NCBI GenBank assembly: GCA_022800815.1
Contig: JAAWRC010000005.1
Location: 1 to 64,000 of the forward strand
Reading direction: 5' to 3'
DNA length: 64,000 nt
Origin: Lachnospiraceae bacterium
GTDB taxonomy: Bacteria > Bacillota > Clostridia > Lachnospirales > Lachnospiraceae
This document shows, piece by piece, positions 8,434 through 17,348 of the stretch; the first letter of the stretch is position 1; every line of letters starts with the position of its first letter. The notes under the pieces were generated by a model that saw only the letters and a list, made by a program, of their open reading frames with translations, had not been told where the DNA came from and searched no databases. The position numbers were made by a program, and so were the translations under genes.

Positions 8434-10899
8434 TCAACAATAAAAATTCATATATTTTATCAGGAAATAAATCAGGTCTCCGTACAGGAAGACCGCCACG
8501 GCGCCTGCGGAAATCCCTTTCACGAGCCGCCCGGCCCTTCCCCCCTTTTCAGAAACCGAAATATGGAACCTCGCCCATACGTAGGCGAACACACCCAGCA
8601 GGCACAGGTAATACCGGCTCTGCATTCCCCCCAGATATCCGCTTTTGAAAAAAAATCCGTCATATGCGTTTTTGAACTGCAGAAGAAACACGAACAGAAC
8701 GCTCACATAGGCCATCTGCAGAAATCTTTTTTCCGCCTTCTCCATATGCATGTTTCTGCCAAACAGGAGAAGCGGAAGCAGCCACAGCGCAGCCGGGACC
8801 AGCCAGAGGACCACGTCCGAAAGCGCCGTCTTGTAAATGCTGAAAAAGCTGGTGCACCACCCGGACCAGGTGTAGAAAAACATTGACAAATAGTGAATGA
8901 CGTATTCCCCGACGGAATAGGAAGCCCGGTCCTCGAAGGGCGTGTATGCCCAGGACTGTGTGTATCCCTCATAGTCCAGGATCTGGTAGCTTGGCTGGAG
9001 CGACCCCACCTGCCTGTAAATGATCACGAAATAAGCGATCACCAGGGCGTAGACGGCAACCGTGGGCCAGAACGCCGCCTTGAAAATCTCCTTCGGCCTC
9101 CGCCTCGTCCAGAGCTCCCATATGAGGTAGGCCCATATGGCCAGGACCGTCATGGCCCCCGCAGTCACCTTTCCCAGGAGCGTGAACGCCACGCCCAGGG
9201 CGATCGTCCAGTAGGTTTTCCAGTCTCTTTCTTCCCTTACGAACCGCAGCATGCCAAAGACGGCCAGCGCCCCTCCCAAAAAGGTCAGCGTGTCGTTGCT
9301 GACACCCGCTCCCCCGAAGCACAGCATCGGAACACAGACCATCGCCGTGCCGTAGAGGAGATGCTGGAGCGGATGCCGCCTGTCCAGCCACCGGTATCCG
9401 ATATAAAACCATAAGGACAGCGCCGCCAGCGCCATGAGGGCGGACGTTCCCCTCAGCCTGGCATAATCAACCCGGATGTTCCCCGCCCCGTCGACGGACA
9501 CGCCCCCGGACAGCCGCATCATATGGTAATACAGGGGCGGATGCCCGAGGTAGTTTGTCTCCCTGCCGAAACGGAAGGTATTTTCCCCTCCCTGGTAGGT
9601 AAAAGAGTTTTGCGTGTCAAGCTGCCTCATGTCGGCGAATTCCGGAATGACTTTTCCGCTTTCCTCCAGATAAGCGATGTAGGCGACATGCTCCTTTTCA
9701 TCCGGAGACTGTCCGACGTGGGCCGCATAGTACCACATTTTAAAGGCCGCAAACGCAAAAAGCAGGAAATAAATCGCCAGAACGGCCCGCTTTTCCCCCA
9801 GCCTTGATTTTCCGGACAAAAGCGCAAAGCCAATGAGACCTCCGCCGAGGACGGCGCAAAAGACGATCAGCCATTTATAGTCCGTGTTCTCATACAGAAA
9901 ATCGATCGAAAACGGAAGCTCCCCCTCCGCACCGGAGGGGCGAATCCGCACCTCAAGCTCTCCCCCGGAAAATTCCCGAAAGCGCTCCGACCGGATCTCC
10001 ATCCCCCCGGCCGTCTGCAGGGCTTCTGCAAAGATCGTCCGGACATAAGTCCCGCCCTCTCCGGTAAAAACCACTTCCATGTCAGTCATGCCGGAGAGCA
10101 CCTGCGGATCCTGGCATTTTAAAAACACCCCCTCGAGGGTCTTTCCGTTCAGCTCGAAGACGGAGCCTCCTCCCTGAATCGGTCCCGCCTCATGAATGTA
10201 ATATTTATCCGGCAGCCCCCAAAACACGTACAGCAGGAACAGGGCGCAGACAAGCAAACCACCGGCCGCCACCCCCCCGGTCGCAGCCGCCTTTTTCCCC
10301 CGCCCGCAATGGAGCAGGTACAGGGCGGCGCAGACACCGATCCCGAACTGTGCGAATAGCTTGACCAGCCAGTTGTTTTTCGCCGCCCTGACAAGCCGGC
10401 CGGTCAAAACATCGTCGAAACCGACCGCCGCATCCCCTCCCGCATCCCGGACCAGGAAGCAGCCGTCCCCCTCCTCTGCCTCGCTCGTCCCGAGAGGGGC
10501 CGCATGTGCCCCGAGCGTCTGTGCGTCGACGGTCGTCAAAAGAACAGTCCCGTTTTTAAAGGCTTTTGAGCGGAGGCTGATCCGTTTGATCCGATAGGCA
10601 TCTCCGCCCGTTCCGGGGTCCAGCCGAATGCCCGCACAGGATAAAAAATCCGGATTGATTTCAAATTCCGCCTTTCCGTCGATGACGGAAGCCGCAGCGC
10701 CATGCTCCGGCACGTATCCGTCCCCCATATTGAAAAACAGCTGGGCCACGTCATTGTCGTGACCCTCGGCATATTCCACCACCATGCGCACGTTCACCGC
10801 CGGCACGGGCATGAGCCAGAGCCCTACACTGGCAAGCAGCGCAAGCGCAAGGACCGCCGCCTGTTTTTTTCTGATTGTACTCCACGTCCTCAAAAACAT
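8434..10899 (-). CDS. Large GT-C-type membrane glycosyltransferase, DUF2142-like
   Basis: Polytopic membrane protein of 821 residues. One N-terminal helix precedes an extracytoplasmic beta-rich region, with a second helix at about 185-205 and more beta-rich sequence to about 350; a multi-helix block of about nine segments follows. In the first loop of this block the acidic pair in SPDEKEHVAYIA is followed by HPPLYYHM, as expected of GT-C enzymes that use polyprenyl-phosphate sugars outside the membrane (DUF2142/PMT-like). GGAG six bases before the ATG supports the start. It precedes a GtrB-like GT2 and an AglD-like flippase, so it probably transfers the sugar they supply to the growing or exported polymer. 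Acceptor unknown; the GT-C assignment is by pattern. Confidence 0.75.
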   Translation of the reverse strand: MFLRTWSTIRKKQAAVLALALLASVGLWLMPVPAVNVRMVVEYAEGHDNDVAQLFFNMGDGYVPEHGAAASVIDGKAEFEINPDFLSCAGIRLDPGTGGDAYRIKRISLRSKAFKNGTVLLTTVDAQTLGAHAAPLGTSEAEEGDGCFLVRDAGGDAAVGFDDVLTGRLVRAAKNNWLVKLFAQFGIGVCAALYLLHCGRGKKAAATGGVAAGGLLVCALFLLYVFWGLPDKYYIHEAGPIQGGGSVFELNGKTLEGVFLKCQDPQVLSGMTDMEVVFTGEGGTYVRTIFAEALQTAGGMEIRSERFREFSGGELEVRIRPSGAEGELPFSIDFLYENTDYKWLIVFCAVLGGGLIGFALLSGKSRLGEKRAVLAIYFLLFAFAAFKMWYYAAHVGQSPDEKEHVAYIAYLEESGKVIPEFADMRQLDTQNSFTYQGGENTFRFGRETNYLGHPPLYYHMMRLSGGVSVDGAGNIRVDYARLRGTSALMALAALSLWFYIGYRWLDRRHPLQHLLYGTAMVCVPMLCFGGAGVSNDTLTFLGGALAVFGMLRFVREERDWKTYWTIALGVAFTLLGKVTAGAMTVLAIWAYLIWELWTRRRPKEIFKAAFWPTVAVYALVIAYFVIIYRQVGSLQPSYQILDYEGYTQSWAYTPFEDRASYSVGEYVIHYLSMFFYTWSGWCTSFFSIYKTALSDVVLWLVPAALWLLPLLLFGRNMHMEKAEKRFLQMAYVSVLFVFLLQFKNAYDGFFFKSGYLGGMQSRYYLCLLGVFAYVWARFHISVSEKGGRAGRLVKGISAGAVAVFLYGDLIYFLIKYMNFYC

Positions 10900-10908
10900 A
10901 ATCGTCTC

Positions 10909-11796
10909 CTAATACAGGGTGATCTCGTTGGGCGCCGTCCCAAAACTGTAGACCTCCGTTCCCTTCTCCTCAAAGTAGTCTTTCAGGATCCAGGCGTCAT
11001 AACCGGCGTCCTCCGTCTCCACCAGCCAGTTCGGCGCATCCATGAAGGCCCCCTTCGGCGACATGACGTCATAAAAGTCCAGGGTGGGCCCCCAGTTTCC
11101 GTGATGGCCGGTCTGAACGTAATCCACGTCCCCCAGTTCTTCCCCGTGCCGTTCCAGAATGTAGGGCTCCGTCTCGTTCTCCGCATCCGCACAGAAGAGC
11201 ATCTGATCCTCCTCCCCACTCAAAAGGAACACCATGGAGCCGTTGTTGCACAGATTCACCTCCAGGGCGTCCGTCGTCTCGTCCCAGACATGAAGCACCT
11301 TCGCCCGGAGCCCGAGCACGTCAAATTCATCCCCCTCATAGACGTACCGGAGGGTTTCCATGCCCCCCGTCAATCCCAAAAAGGTTTCATACATGTCGAA
11401 CCGATCGTAATCCTGCGCCGTCTCCCAGTACCGGTCGTGGTGGACCTCCACCGTGTAAACGGCGTCGACCTGGATGTCCCCCGGATCCGCCATGATCACG
11501 TTGAAGGCTCCCACGTGATCCGGGTGGGGGTGCGTGATGATCCAGGCGCTCACGTGGTTGCCGTGCTTCCGGATCATCTCCCGCACCGCAGCCGCATCCT
11601 CCTCGTAGCCGCCGTCCACCAGCGCCAGATTTCCGGCCGCATCTTCAATGACGTAGCACATGAGCTGGTTTCCCTCCGCATCCCCGTACTGGGTGATTTT
11701 CCAGCCGGCCGGCTTTTTCCCTCCGCAGCCGACCGTTTGAAAGACAAGCAGACAAACAATCAGACCTATGGAGAGAATTATTTTTTTTACCGTCAT
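10909..11796 (-). CDS. MBL-fold lipoprotein (metallo-hydrolase)
   Basis: Predicted lipoprotein of 295 residues: positive N-terminus, hydrophobic core, and Cys in QTVGCGGK as a plausible but not ideal lipobox. The mature part is a metallo-beta-lactamase-fold domain with the zinc motif THPHPDHVGAF, a later Asp in LFCADAENET and His in QTGHHGNWG, as in ComEC-type MBL domains. The start at 11796 is chosen from AAGGTGA five bases upstream, four bases after the preceding stop; longer starts run into that gene. The family hydrolyses phosphoesters, lactones or thioesters. A surface-exposed MBL enzyme inside a polysaccharide operon suggests action on a lipid-linked or phosphodiester-containing polymer, but no substrate can be named. 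Confidence 0.8.
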   Translation of the reverse strand: MTVKKIILSIGLIVCLLVFQTVGCGGKKPAGWKITQYGDAEGNQLMCYVIEDAAGNLALVDGGYEEDAAAVREMIRKHGNHVSAWIITHPHPDHVGAFNVIMADPGDIQVDAVYTVEVHHDRYWETAQDYDRFDMYETFLGLTGGMETLRYVYEGDEFDVLGLRAKVLHVWDETTDALEVNLCNNGSMVFLLSGEEDQMLFCADAENETEPYILERHGEELGDVDYVQTGHHGNWGPTLDFYDVMSPKGAFMDAPNWLVETEDAGYDAWILKDYFEEKGTEVYSFGTAPNEITLY

Positions 11797-11800
11797 CGTT

Positions 11801-14800
11801 TCACCTTCCATGAAATTTTCCTTCAAACAGGACATAATAGTTCTCCGCAAAATTACGGATGTCAAACTGGCCAAACAACATCCTTGCTCCGGCCCTGTAA
11901 TTGAGGTAGGCCTCCCGATCCTTTACCATGACCGCCATGGCCCCGGCCAGCTCCTCCACCTCCACCTTTCCTTCGTGAAGCTCCAGGAGGATTCCCGCCT
12001 CGTGCTCCCCGTCCTTCAGCATGTACCGGATGTCCCCAATGTTGGTGGAAATCACCGGAACCCCGTAGGCCAGGTACTCGATCACCGAGTTTGGCAGGCT
12101 CTCCGATATATAGTACGTGGGAAGCAATGCGCAGTCAAAGGTCTTCACCCAGCCGATCCACTCGGAGGGCCGTTTCAGGCTGTCCGCAAAATGAATGTGC
12201 CCCTCCTCCCCGTACTGTTCTTTCAGTTCGTCGATAAAGGGCCCGTTCCCCACCAGAATCAGGTCCATTTCCACGTCCGCCCGCTCCCTCAGGCGTTGGA
12301 AGGCGGCCGCCGCCTCCCCGAATCCCTTTTCCTTGATCCCCCTGGCCACGAGCCCGAAGACGAAGGAATTCTCCCGGATTCCAAACTCCTCCCGTTTTTT
12401 CGGCGGAATGCTTTCCCTCTCGTATCCGTAATGAACCAGATGCGCCTTTGCCTCCACCGGAACCGTCTCAAAAATCTTTTTATTCTTGTCCGTCGCATAG
12501 ATGACCGCATCCGCCCGCCCCAGTATCCTGGGGGCCAGGTCCGCAAACTCGCCGTCCCAGCCCGGATTTTCGAGCAACGCCTCGTAACAGCCGTGCATGC
12601 TCAGTATGATCCTCACCTTTAAATCGGCCGCCGCCTTGTAGACGATCTTGTCGGACCACCAGATATGGTCATTGATGATCTCCACCTTCCGCTCCAGTAT
12701 GTGGCGGCGCAGCTCCTCCGGGTCCCCGCGGCTCTCCAGTATCGTCACCTTTTCCGAAATCATACGGACGATCCGCTCTTCACGAAGCCAGGGCCTCGCA
12801 TTATAGAGGAATACCTGATGGAACCTGGAAAAATAATTGGCCAGGCGCACCACCAGGGTCTGCCCGCCGCCCATCTCAAAATCGGGAATCACGAACAGAA
12901 TCCGTCTGGCGGGAACGTTGTCAAGGAAGTGATAAGTCTCCGCCCTTCCCCCGACCAGCCTTTCGACCTCCGCCTGAAGGGAGGAAAGTTCCCCGTTCTC
13001 CTCAAAAACCGGAGCTCCCTCCGGCATCAGCCTCCCATACTCCTCCCGCACGTGATTCAAAAAGGCGGTGCGGATGCTTTCCGGTATCAGGAACTGTTCC
13101 GCCATGAATCTTTTGATCTCCATCAGCTCCGTGAACAGACGCAGATCCTGCTCTTTCTGATGGATGATGCTGTTCTGGTGCCGCCGGTGATAGTTCAGGA
13201 CGTCGCTGCAAAAGGCGATCTTCCCCGTCCGGATCAGATAGACATAGGCGAACCAGTCCCCTGACACGGCGAATTTCGAGAGCAGGCCGTCGATCCCCTC
13301 AAAGGCGCTCTTTCGCATCAGCGCGCCGCTGGCATTGGGAATCGTGTTCTTGATCCCCAGCCCGTCGATGATCTCCGCCTCTCCATGGTTGACGTAATCC
13401 CGGCTCCATTTGTCCGCATCCAGGCTCTTCGTGTATTCCGTGTAAACATAGCCGGAATGCTCGTTGTTCTCATAGATCACCTCGGACTGAGCGTAAGCCA
13501 GGTTGACCTGGTCGTCCTCGAAAAACGGCAGCAGCCGCTCGATGAAGGTATTTCTGCACAGGTCGTCCGCCTCCGCAATCCAGATGATGTCGCCTTCCGC
13601 CTGACGGATGCCGTTCACCCACTGCTTGAAGCAGCCCTGATTCTCCGTGTTGGCGATGATCTTGTGGCGGATCCCCGACTCCTCCAGGATCTCCCGGGCC
13701 ACCGCCACGCTGTCGTCGCTGGAGACGTCGTCAAGGAAAATCACCTCGAAGGGAGGAACGGTCTGTTTTAACACGCTGTCCAGGCGTTCCGGCAGATACC
13801 GCTCATAATTGTAATTGGGAATCACGACGGACACCCGCAGATCCGGAAGCTTCTTTGTCCGGACATTCCCCTTCGTCACGATGTCGAGAAGGGACAGCAG
13901 ATAATTGCGGGGCGTCAGGTTTCTCACGTAATCCTTCGCCTTCAGAATCATCTCCTGGTAACGGGGACGATCCTCAAGCAGGGCCCCTATCTCGGCGGCG
14001 GCCGCCCCGCAGTTTCCGTACTCCACGACGATCCCCCGCCCGTCCGCCAGGATCTCCGGAATTCCCCCGGCCCGCTCAAAGGCAAGCACCGGCGTATACT
14101 GTTTCATGGCCTCCAGCGCCACCGACGGAAAGGGGTCCTCCCTGGAGGACAGCAGAAATAGATCCGCCCCCCCGAACACGTACCCCGGATTTTCCATGTA
14201 GGGAAGCCAGTGGAAACGGTTGTCCAGCCGCTCCACGGCCAGGTCGTGATCCAGCCAGGTCTTAAACTCCTCTTCCCATTCTCCGAGCCAGACAAAATGC
14301 AGTCGGCCATCCTCCTTCATCATGCGGAGTGCGATATTCCCAAACCAGTCGAGCCCTTTTCGGAAATTTCCATAACCGCAGCCCACAACGAGCCGGACGG
14401 AAAGGGGGAGACCCAGCGCTTCACAGAGTCTCTTTCTGTTCCTGGCCTTTTCCCTGACGTTTAAAGAGTCATACTCCGAATAGCAGCCCTGGGGAATCAC
14501 GTGGCAGCGCCCCTCCTCCAGGGGGAACCGTCCCACGTACTGCCTCTTTACAAATTCCGCCGCAAAGACGACGTCGTCCGAATACGCCTGCACCATGTGT
14601 GCGGCGTCGGTGAAATGATAGGCCTCGATGGAGGTCGGAAGCTCGTGGACCATGGTGATGGTCCGGATTCCCCTCTCTTTAAGCGCCGGAAGCACGATTC
14701 CCGTCACCACGCTGTTGCACAGAGCGTACTTCACGCCCATCCCGGCAATCTCGTCCACCACGGCACGAAACCGCTCTTCCTCATGGATCCGCAGATAATT

Positions 14801-16417
14801 CGGCTGGTTCAGTTCGAAGCAGATTCCCATCCGACGGATCTTGTCGGCGATGGCCCCTCCGCTCAACAGCAGAATCACGGGTTCGTAGTCAGACACCGCC
14901 CTGATGGTCTCTATGATGTTCATGGACAGGAGCGTCGCCCCCGCCTTTTGGGCCTCGTGGACCACGACCAGTATTTTTTCTTTCCCCTCCGCCGGCCTCC
15001 TCTGCAAAACCGCCTCGGGACGGACCGCCGTCTCCGCCCTGTTTTCCGCCGCCGCAGGCCCTTTTTTGAACACCTTCCGTTTCACTTTTCTCCCGCATTT
15101 CGCAAGGGTAATGCGGAACCCCTCGTTTTTCAGGCTCTTGAGCGCCTTTTTGGAATTCGACAGGACCTTCCAGGAAAACCGGCCGTGAAGTCCCTGCACG
15201 TAGGCGGTCAGTTCGCCGTTCACCACCTCGAGCTGACGCTTTCTCTCGCAGACCGCCCTGTAGCCCTCCTCCTGCTCCCGCACCTTGTCCGTGTAGCTCC
15301 TCCACGCCTCGTCGTAAACCCCTGCGGAAAAGCTCAGGGAAACCTCGTCCCCCTTATGCACCTGCGTGATCTCGAACTGCGGGTCCGGGTCGGAAAACGC
15401 CAGCAGTCCCTCTTTCAGTTCTGCGCCGTTCATGCCCGAGGGCAGGACCCGCCCTCCGTTCACCTCGATGACCAGGTCCCTGACGACGACCGGCCCGGTC
15501 GCCGGGTCGACCCGAACGCTCTCCACGTCACGCTCCACCGCAAACGTCACGCTGACGGAAGCGTCCCGGCAGTCATAATACTGTTTCAGGGAATCCTCCT
15601 CCCGGTATCCCGTCCCGTCATTAAAATAAATCTGGACGAAATCCGTCCGAAGTTTTCCATTCTCCGAGAGCGCCCGTTCTTTTCGCTTCAGCATGAGCGG
15701 CTTCAGTTTGGCGAGGGTGGCCCTTCCCCCGGCCACGTACTCCTGGAAACACCGCTCCATCTGCCCGTAAATACCAAAATCCAGGTCGGAAATGCCAAGC
15801 AGGCGGAAAATATGAAAGCCGATCAGCTTCTCCCTCTTCGTATTTCCATGCACGTAATAATACAGCGCCCGGTAAACGACGAAGTCAATCGGCACCGGAA
15901 AGTCAAAGGTCCATTCGTAGTCAATCACCGTCCACCGGTCGCCCAGGAGAATATTCCCGAACACCAGGTCGATATTGGAAATTTTTAAGGAGCTGCAGCC
16001 CGAAAAGCTGGTGCCGCCTCCAAACACTTCCTCGAACTCCTTCGTGTAAACAAAAGGCCGGTTATCCGAAAGCGCATACAACGCATCCCGGTATTCCTTT
16101 ATTTTTTCAACCAGCTCCATGTATCTCCCTGCCAGATACAGTCTGTCCAAGCAGGCCTCCAGGGTTTCCCCCTCCACGAACTCGAACTTCACCCCGCCAG
16201 GCACTCTCTCGCAGCGGTTCGGCACGAAAAGAGAACCCGCATAGCTCTCTTCAAACTGCAGGTAATGGCCGTACATGCCGTCGACGTGCTCCGCCGCCCT
16301 GGAATCCAGGGCGTACTTATAAACGGCCCTCTCTCCGTCCGCCTCCTCCCGGATGACGGTCTTGATCCGGAACCTGTCCGCCCTGTCATTGGAATATTTG
16401 CAATAGATTGGGTTCAT
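11801..16417 (-). CDS. Kinase-like domain fused to three glycosyltransferase domains (GT4-GT2-GT4)
   Basis: Very large cytosolic protein (1538 residues). Residues 1-245 form a protein-kinase/APH-like domain: Lys34 in AVYKYAL, catalytic-loop Asp150 and Asn155 in NIDLVFGNIL, and the metal-binding Asp166 in VIDYEW. A beta-rich segment (about 260-365) and a short predicted coiled coil (about 370-430) follow. Then come a GT4 domain (about 480-845, with D-X7-E in DPFPSVALE), a GT2 domain (about 860-1090, VIPNYN, DDVSSDDS, EADD) and a second GT4 domain (about 1170-1535, ESLPNSVIE). The start overlaps the methyltransferase stop as ATGA. Inference: a chain-extending polymerase joined to a capping kinase that works with the neighbouring methyltransferase, like WbdD of E. 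coli O9a. Sugars are unknown. Confidence 0.85.
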   Translation of the reverse strand: MNPIYCKYSNDRADRFRIKTVIREEADGERAVYKYALDSRAAEHVDGMYGHYLQFEESYAGSLFVPNRCERVPGGVKFEFVEGETLEACLDRLYLAGRYMELVEKIKEYRDALYALSDNRPFVYTKEFEEVFGGGTSFSGCSSLKISNIDLVFGNILLGDRWTVIDYEWTFDFPVPIDFVVYRALYYYVHGNTKREKLIGFHIFRLLGISDLDFGIYGQMERCFQEYVAGGRATLAKLKPLMLKRKERALSENGKLRTDFVQIYFNDGTGYREEDSLKQYYDCRDASVSVTFAVERDVESVRVDPATGPVVVRDLVIEVNGGRVLPSGMNGAELKEGLLAFSDPDPQFEITQVHKGDEVSLSFSAGVYDEAWRSYTDKVREQEEGYRAVCERKRQLEVVNGELTAYVQGLHGRFSWKVLSNSKKALKSLKNEGFRITLAKCGRKVKRKVFKKGPAAAENRAETAVRPEAVLQRRPAEGKEKILVVVHEAQKAGATLLSMNIIETIRAVSDYEPVILLLSGGAIADKIRRMGICFELNQPNYLRIHEEERFRAVVDEIAGMGVKYALCNSVVTGIVLPALKERGIRTITMVHELPTSIEAYHFTDAAHMVQAYSDDVVFAAEFVKRQYVGRFPLEEGRCHVIPQGCYSEYDSLNVREKARNRKRLCEALGLPLSVRLVVGCGYGNFRKGLDWFGNIALRMMKEDGRLHFVWLGEWEEEFKTWLDHDLAVERLDNRFHWLPYMENPGYVFGGADLFLLSSREDPFPSVALEAMKQYTPVLAFERAGGIPEILADGRGIVVEYGNCGAAAAEIGALLEDRPRYQEMILKAKDYVRNLTPRNYLLSLLDIVTKGNVRTKKLPDLRVSVVIPNYNYERYLPERLDSVLKQTVPPFEVIFLDDVSSDDSVAVAREILEESGIRHKIIANTENQGCFKQWVNGIRQAEGDIIWIAEADDLCRNTFIERLLPFFEDDQVNLAYAQSEVIYENNEHSGYVYTEYTKSLDADKWSRDYVNHGEAEIIDGLGIKNTIPNASGALMRKSAFEGIDGLLSKFAVSGDWFAYVYLIRTGKIAFCSDVLNYHRRHQNSIIHQKEQDLRLFTELMEIKRFMAEQFLIPESIRTAFLNHVREEYGRLMPEGAPVFEENGELSSLQAEVERLVGGRAETYHFLDNVPARRILFVIPDFEMGGGQTLVVRLANYFSRFHQVFLYNARPWLREERIVRMISEKVTILESRGDPEELRRHILERKVEIINDHIWWSDKIVYKAAADLKVRIILSMHGCYEALLENPGWDGEFADLAPRILGRADAVIYATDKNKKIFETVPVEAKAHLVHYGYERESIPPKKREEFGIRENSFVFGLVARGIKEKGFGEAAAAFQRLRERADVEMDLILVGNGPFIDELKEQYGEEGHIHFADSLKRPSEWIGWVKTFDCALLPTYYISESLPNSVIEYLAYGVPVISTNIGDIRYMLKDGEHEAGILLELHEGKVEVEELAGAMAVMVKDREAYLNYRAGARMLFGQFDIRNFAENYYVLFEGKFHGR

Positions 16418-17340
16418 CGCTTCACGCCCTCCCTGACCACCACCAGAAATGAATTGGAGTAAATCGGAAACAGGCCGTCTTCTATGACGGTGTCAAACAC
16501 CTTCGACTCGTCAAAGGTAAGGAGCCTGTCCACATCAAAGTTATTGTAATTGTTGTTCAGTTCTCCGATTTTGGGCAGATATGCGTCGGAATAAATGACC
16601 GTCGGCAATTTGTAATCCGGATAGGGGTAATAGAACCCCTCCGCCCGGCATCCGCAGTCGTTTATGACCTTTTCCAGTCCCGCCTTCGTGAACGTCCGCA
16701 CCGAATCCGTGTTCAGATACCCCTCCAGCCCCTCGTAAAGGCGGCCGCAGTGATCCTCCGCACAGCCGGCCCAGTACTTTAATCCCAGCTTGTTCTCAAT
16801 GGCAATGACGATTTTCCCGCCCGGTTTCAGATGTTTTTTTAACGAATTCAAAAAATCCGCATAGGGATCCTCCGATCCCATGTACCCTTTTGCATATTCA
16901 AAAACCCCGATCAGCGTGATCAGGTCATAGGTTTCGTCCAAATCCCTCTCGACATCCTTATAATTCCCCAGAAGAATTTTGACATTGTCCCTGTCCCTGT
17001 TTCTGTATGCGTTAATCAGGGAACGCTTTTTGGAAAGCTCGATGCAGGTGACGGACTTGTACTTCTTCGACAGGGTTCCCGTGACCGCCCCGCAGCCCGA
17101 TCCCACCTCCAGCACGGATGCCTCTCCATCGTCCTCCATCCAGTCGACGATGTTCCCCCGTCTTTCAGAGAGATGGTACAAAACCGCCCATTCGTGCTTC
17201 TCCCGGATGACGGCTTCATATTCGGAGCTTTCCCTGGTTTTGACAATCTCAAGCAATTCGTCCTCAATGTTTCCATCGGAGTACAGGTCTTTTCCGATAT
17301 ACTTACTGTCATCCAACGTCACTTTTCCGATTACTTCCAT
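16414..17340 (-). CDS. SAM-dependent methyltransferase, possible polysaccharide chain-capping enzyme
   Basis: Class I methyltransferase of 308 residues. Motif I is EVGSGCGAVTG (about 78-88), the acidic residue after strand 2 is in CIELSKK, and YDLITLIGVFEYA matches the motif IV region, followed by LKPGGKIVIAIEN. The extended C-terminal part (200-308) is Tyr/Asn-rich and not typical of small-molecule enzymes. The start has TAGGAG five bases upstream. It lies directly after the Wzt-like ATPase (8-bp gap) and overlaps the kinase-GT gene by four bases. In E. coli O8/O9a a methyltransferase plus kinase caps the non-reducing end of the O-polysaccharide, and Wzt reads that cap; the same functions are adjacent here, so chain capping is the favoured role. 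Confidence 0.85.
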   Translation of the reverse strand: MEVIGKVTLDDSKYIGKDLYSDGNIEDELLEIVKTRESSEYEAVIREKHEWAVLYHLSERRGNIVDWMEDDGEASVLEVGSGCGAVTGTLSKKYKSVTCIELSKKRSLINAYRNRDRDNVKILLGNYKDVERDLDETYDLITLIGVFEYAKGYMGSEDPYADFLNSLKKHLKPGGKIVIAIENKLGLKYWAGCAEDHCGRLYEGLEGYLNTDSVRTFTKAGLEKVINDCGCRAEGFYYPYPDYKLPTVIYSDAYLPKIGELNNNYNNFDVDRLLTFDESKVFDTVIEDGLFPIYSNSFLVVVREGVKR

Positions 17341-17348
17341 GGCCGCTC

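Noticed and set aside
14501-15988. A 495-codon plus-strand frame
   Set aside because: Antisense to the kinase-GT fusion gene, whose domains are clear; composition is that of a shadow.
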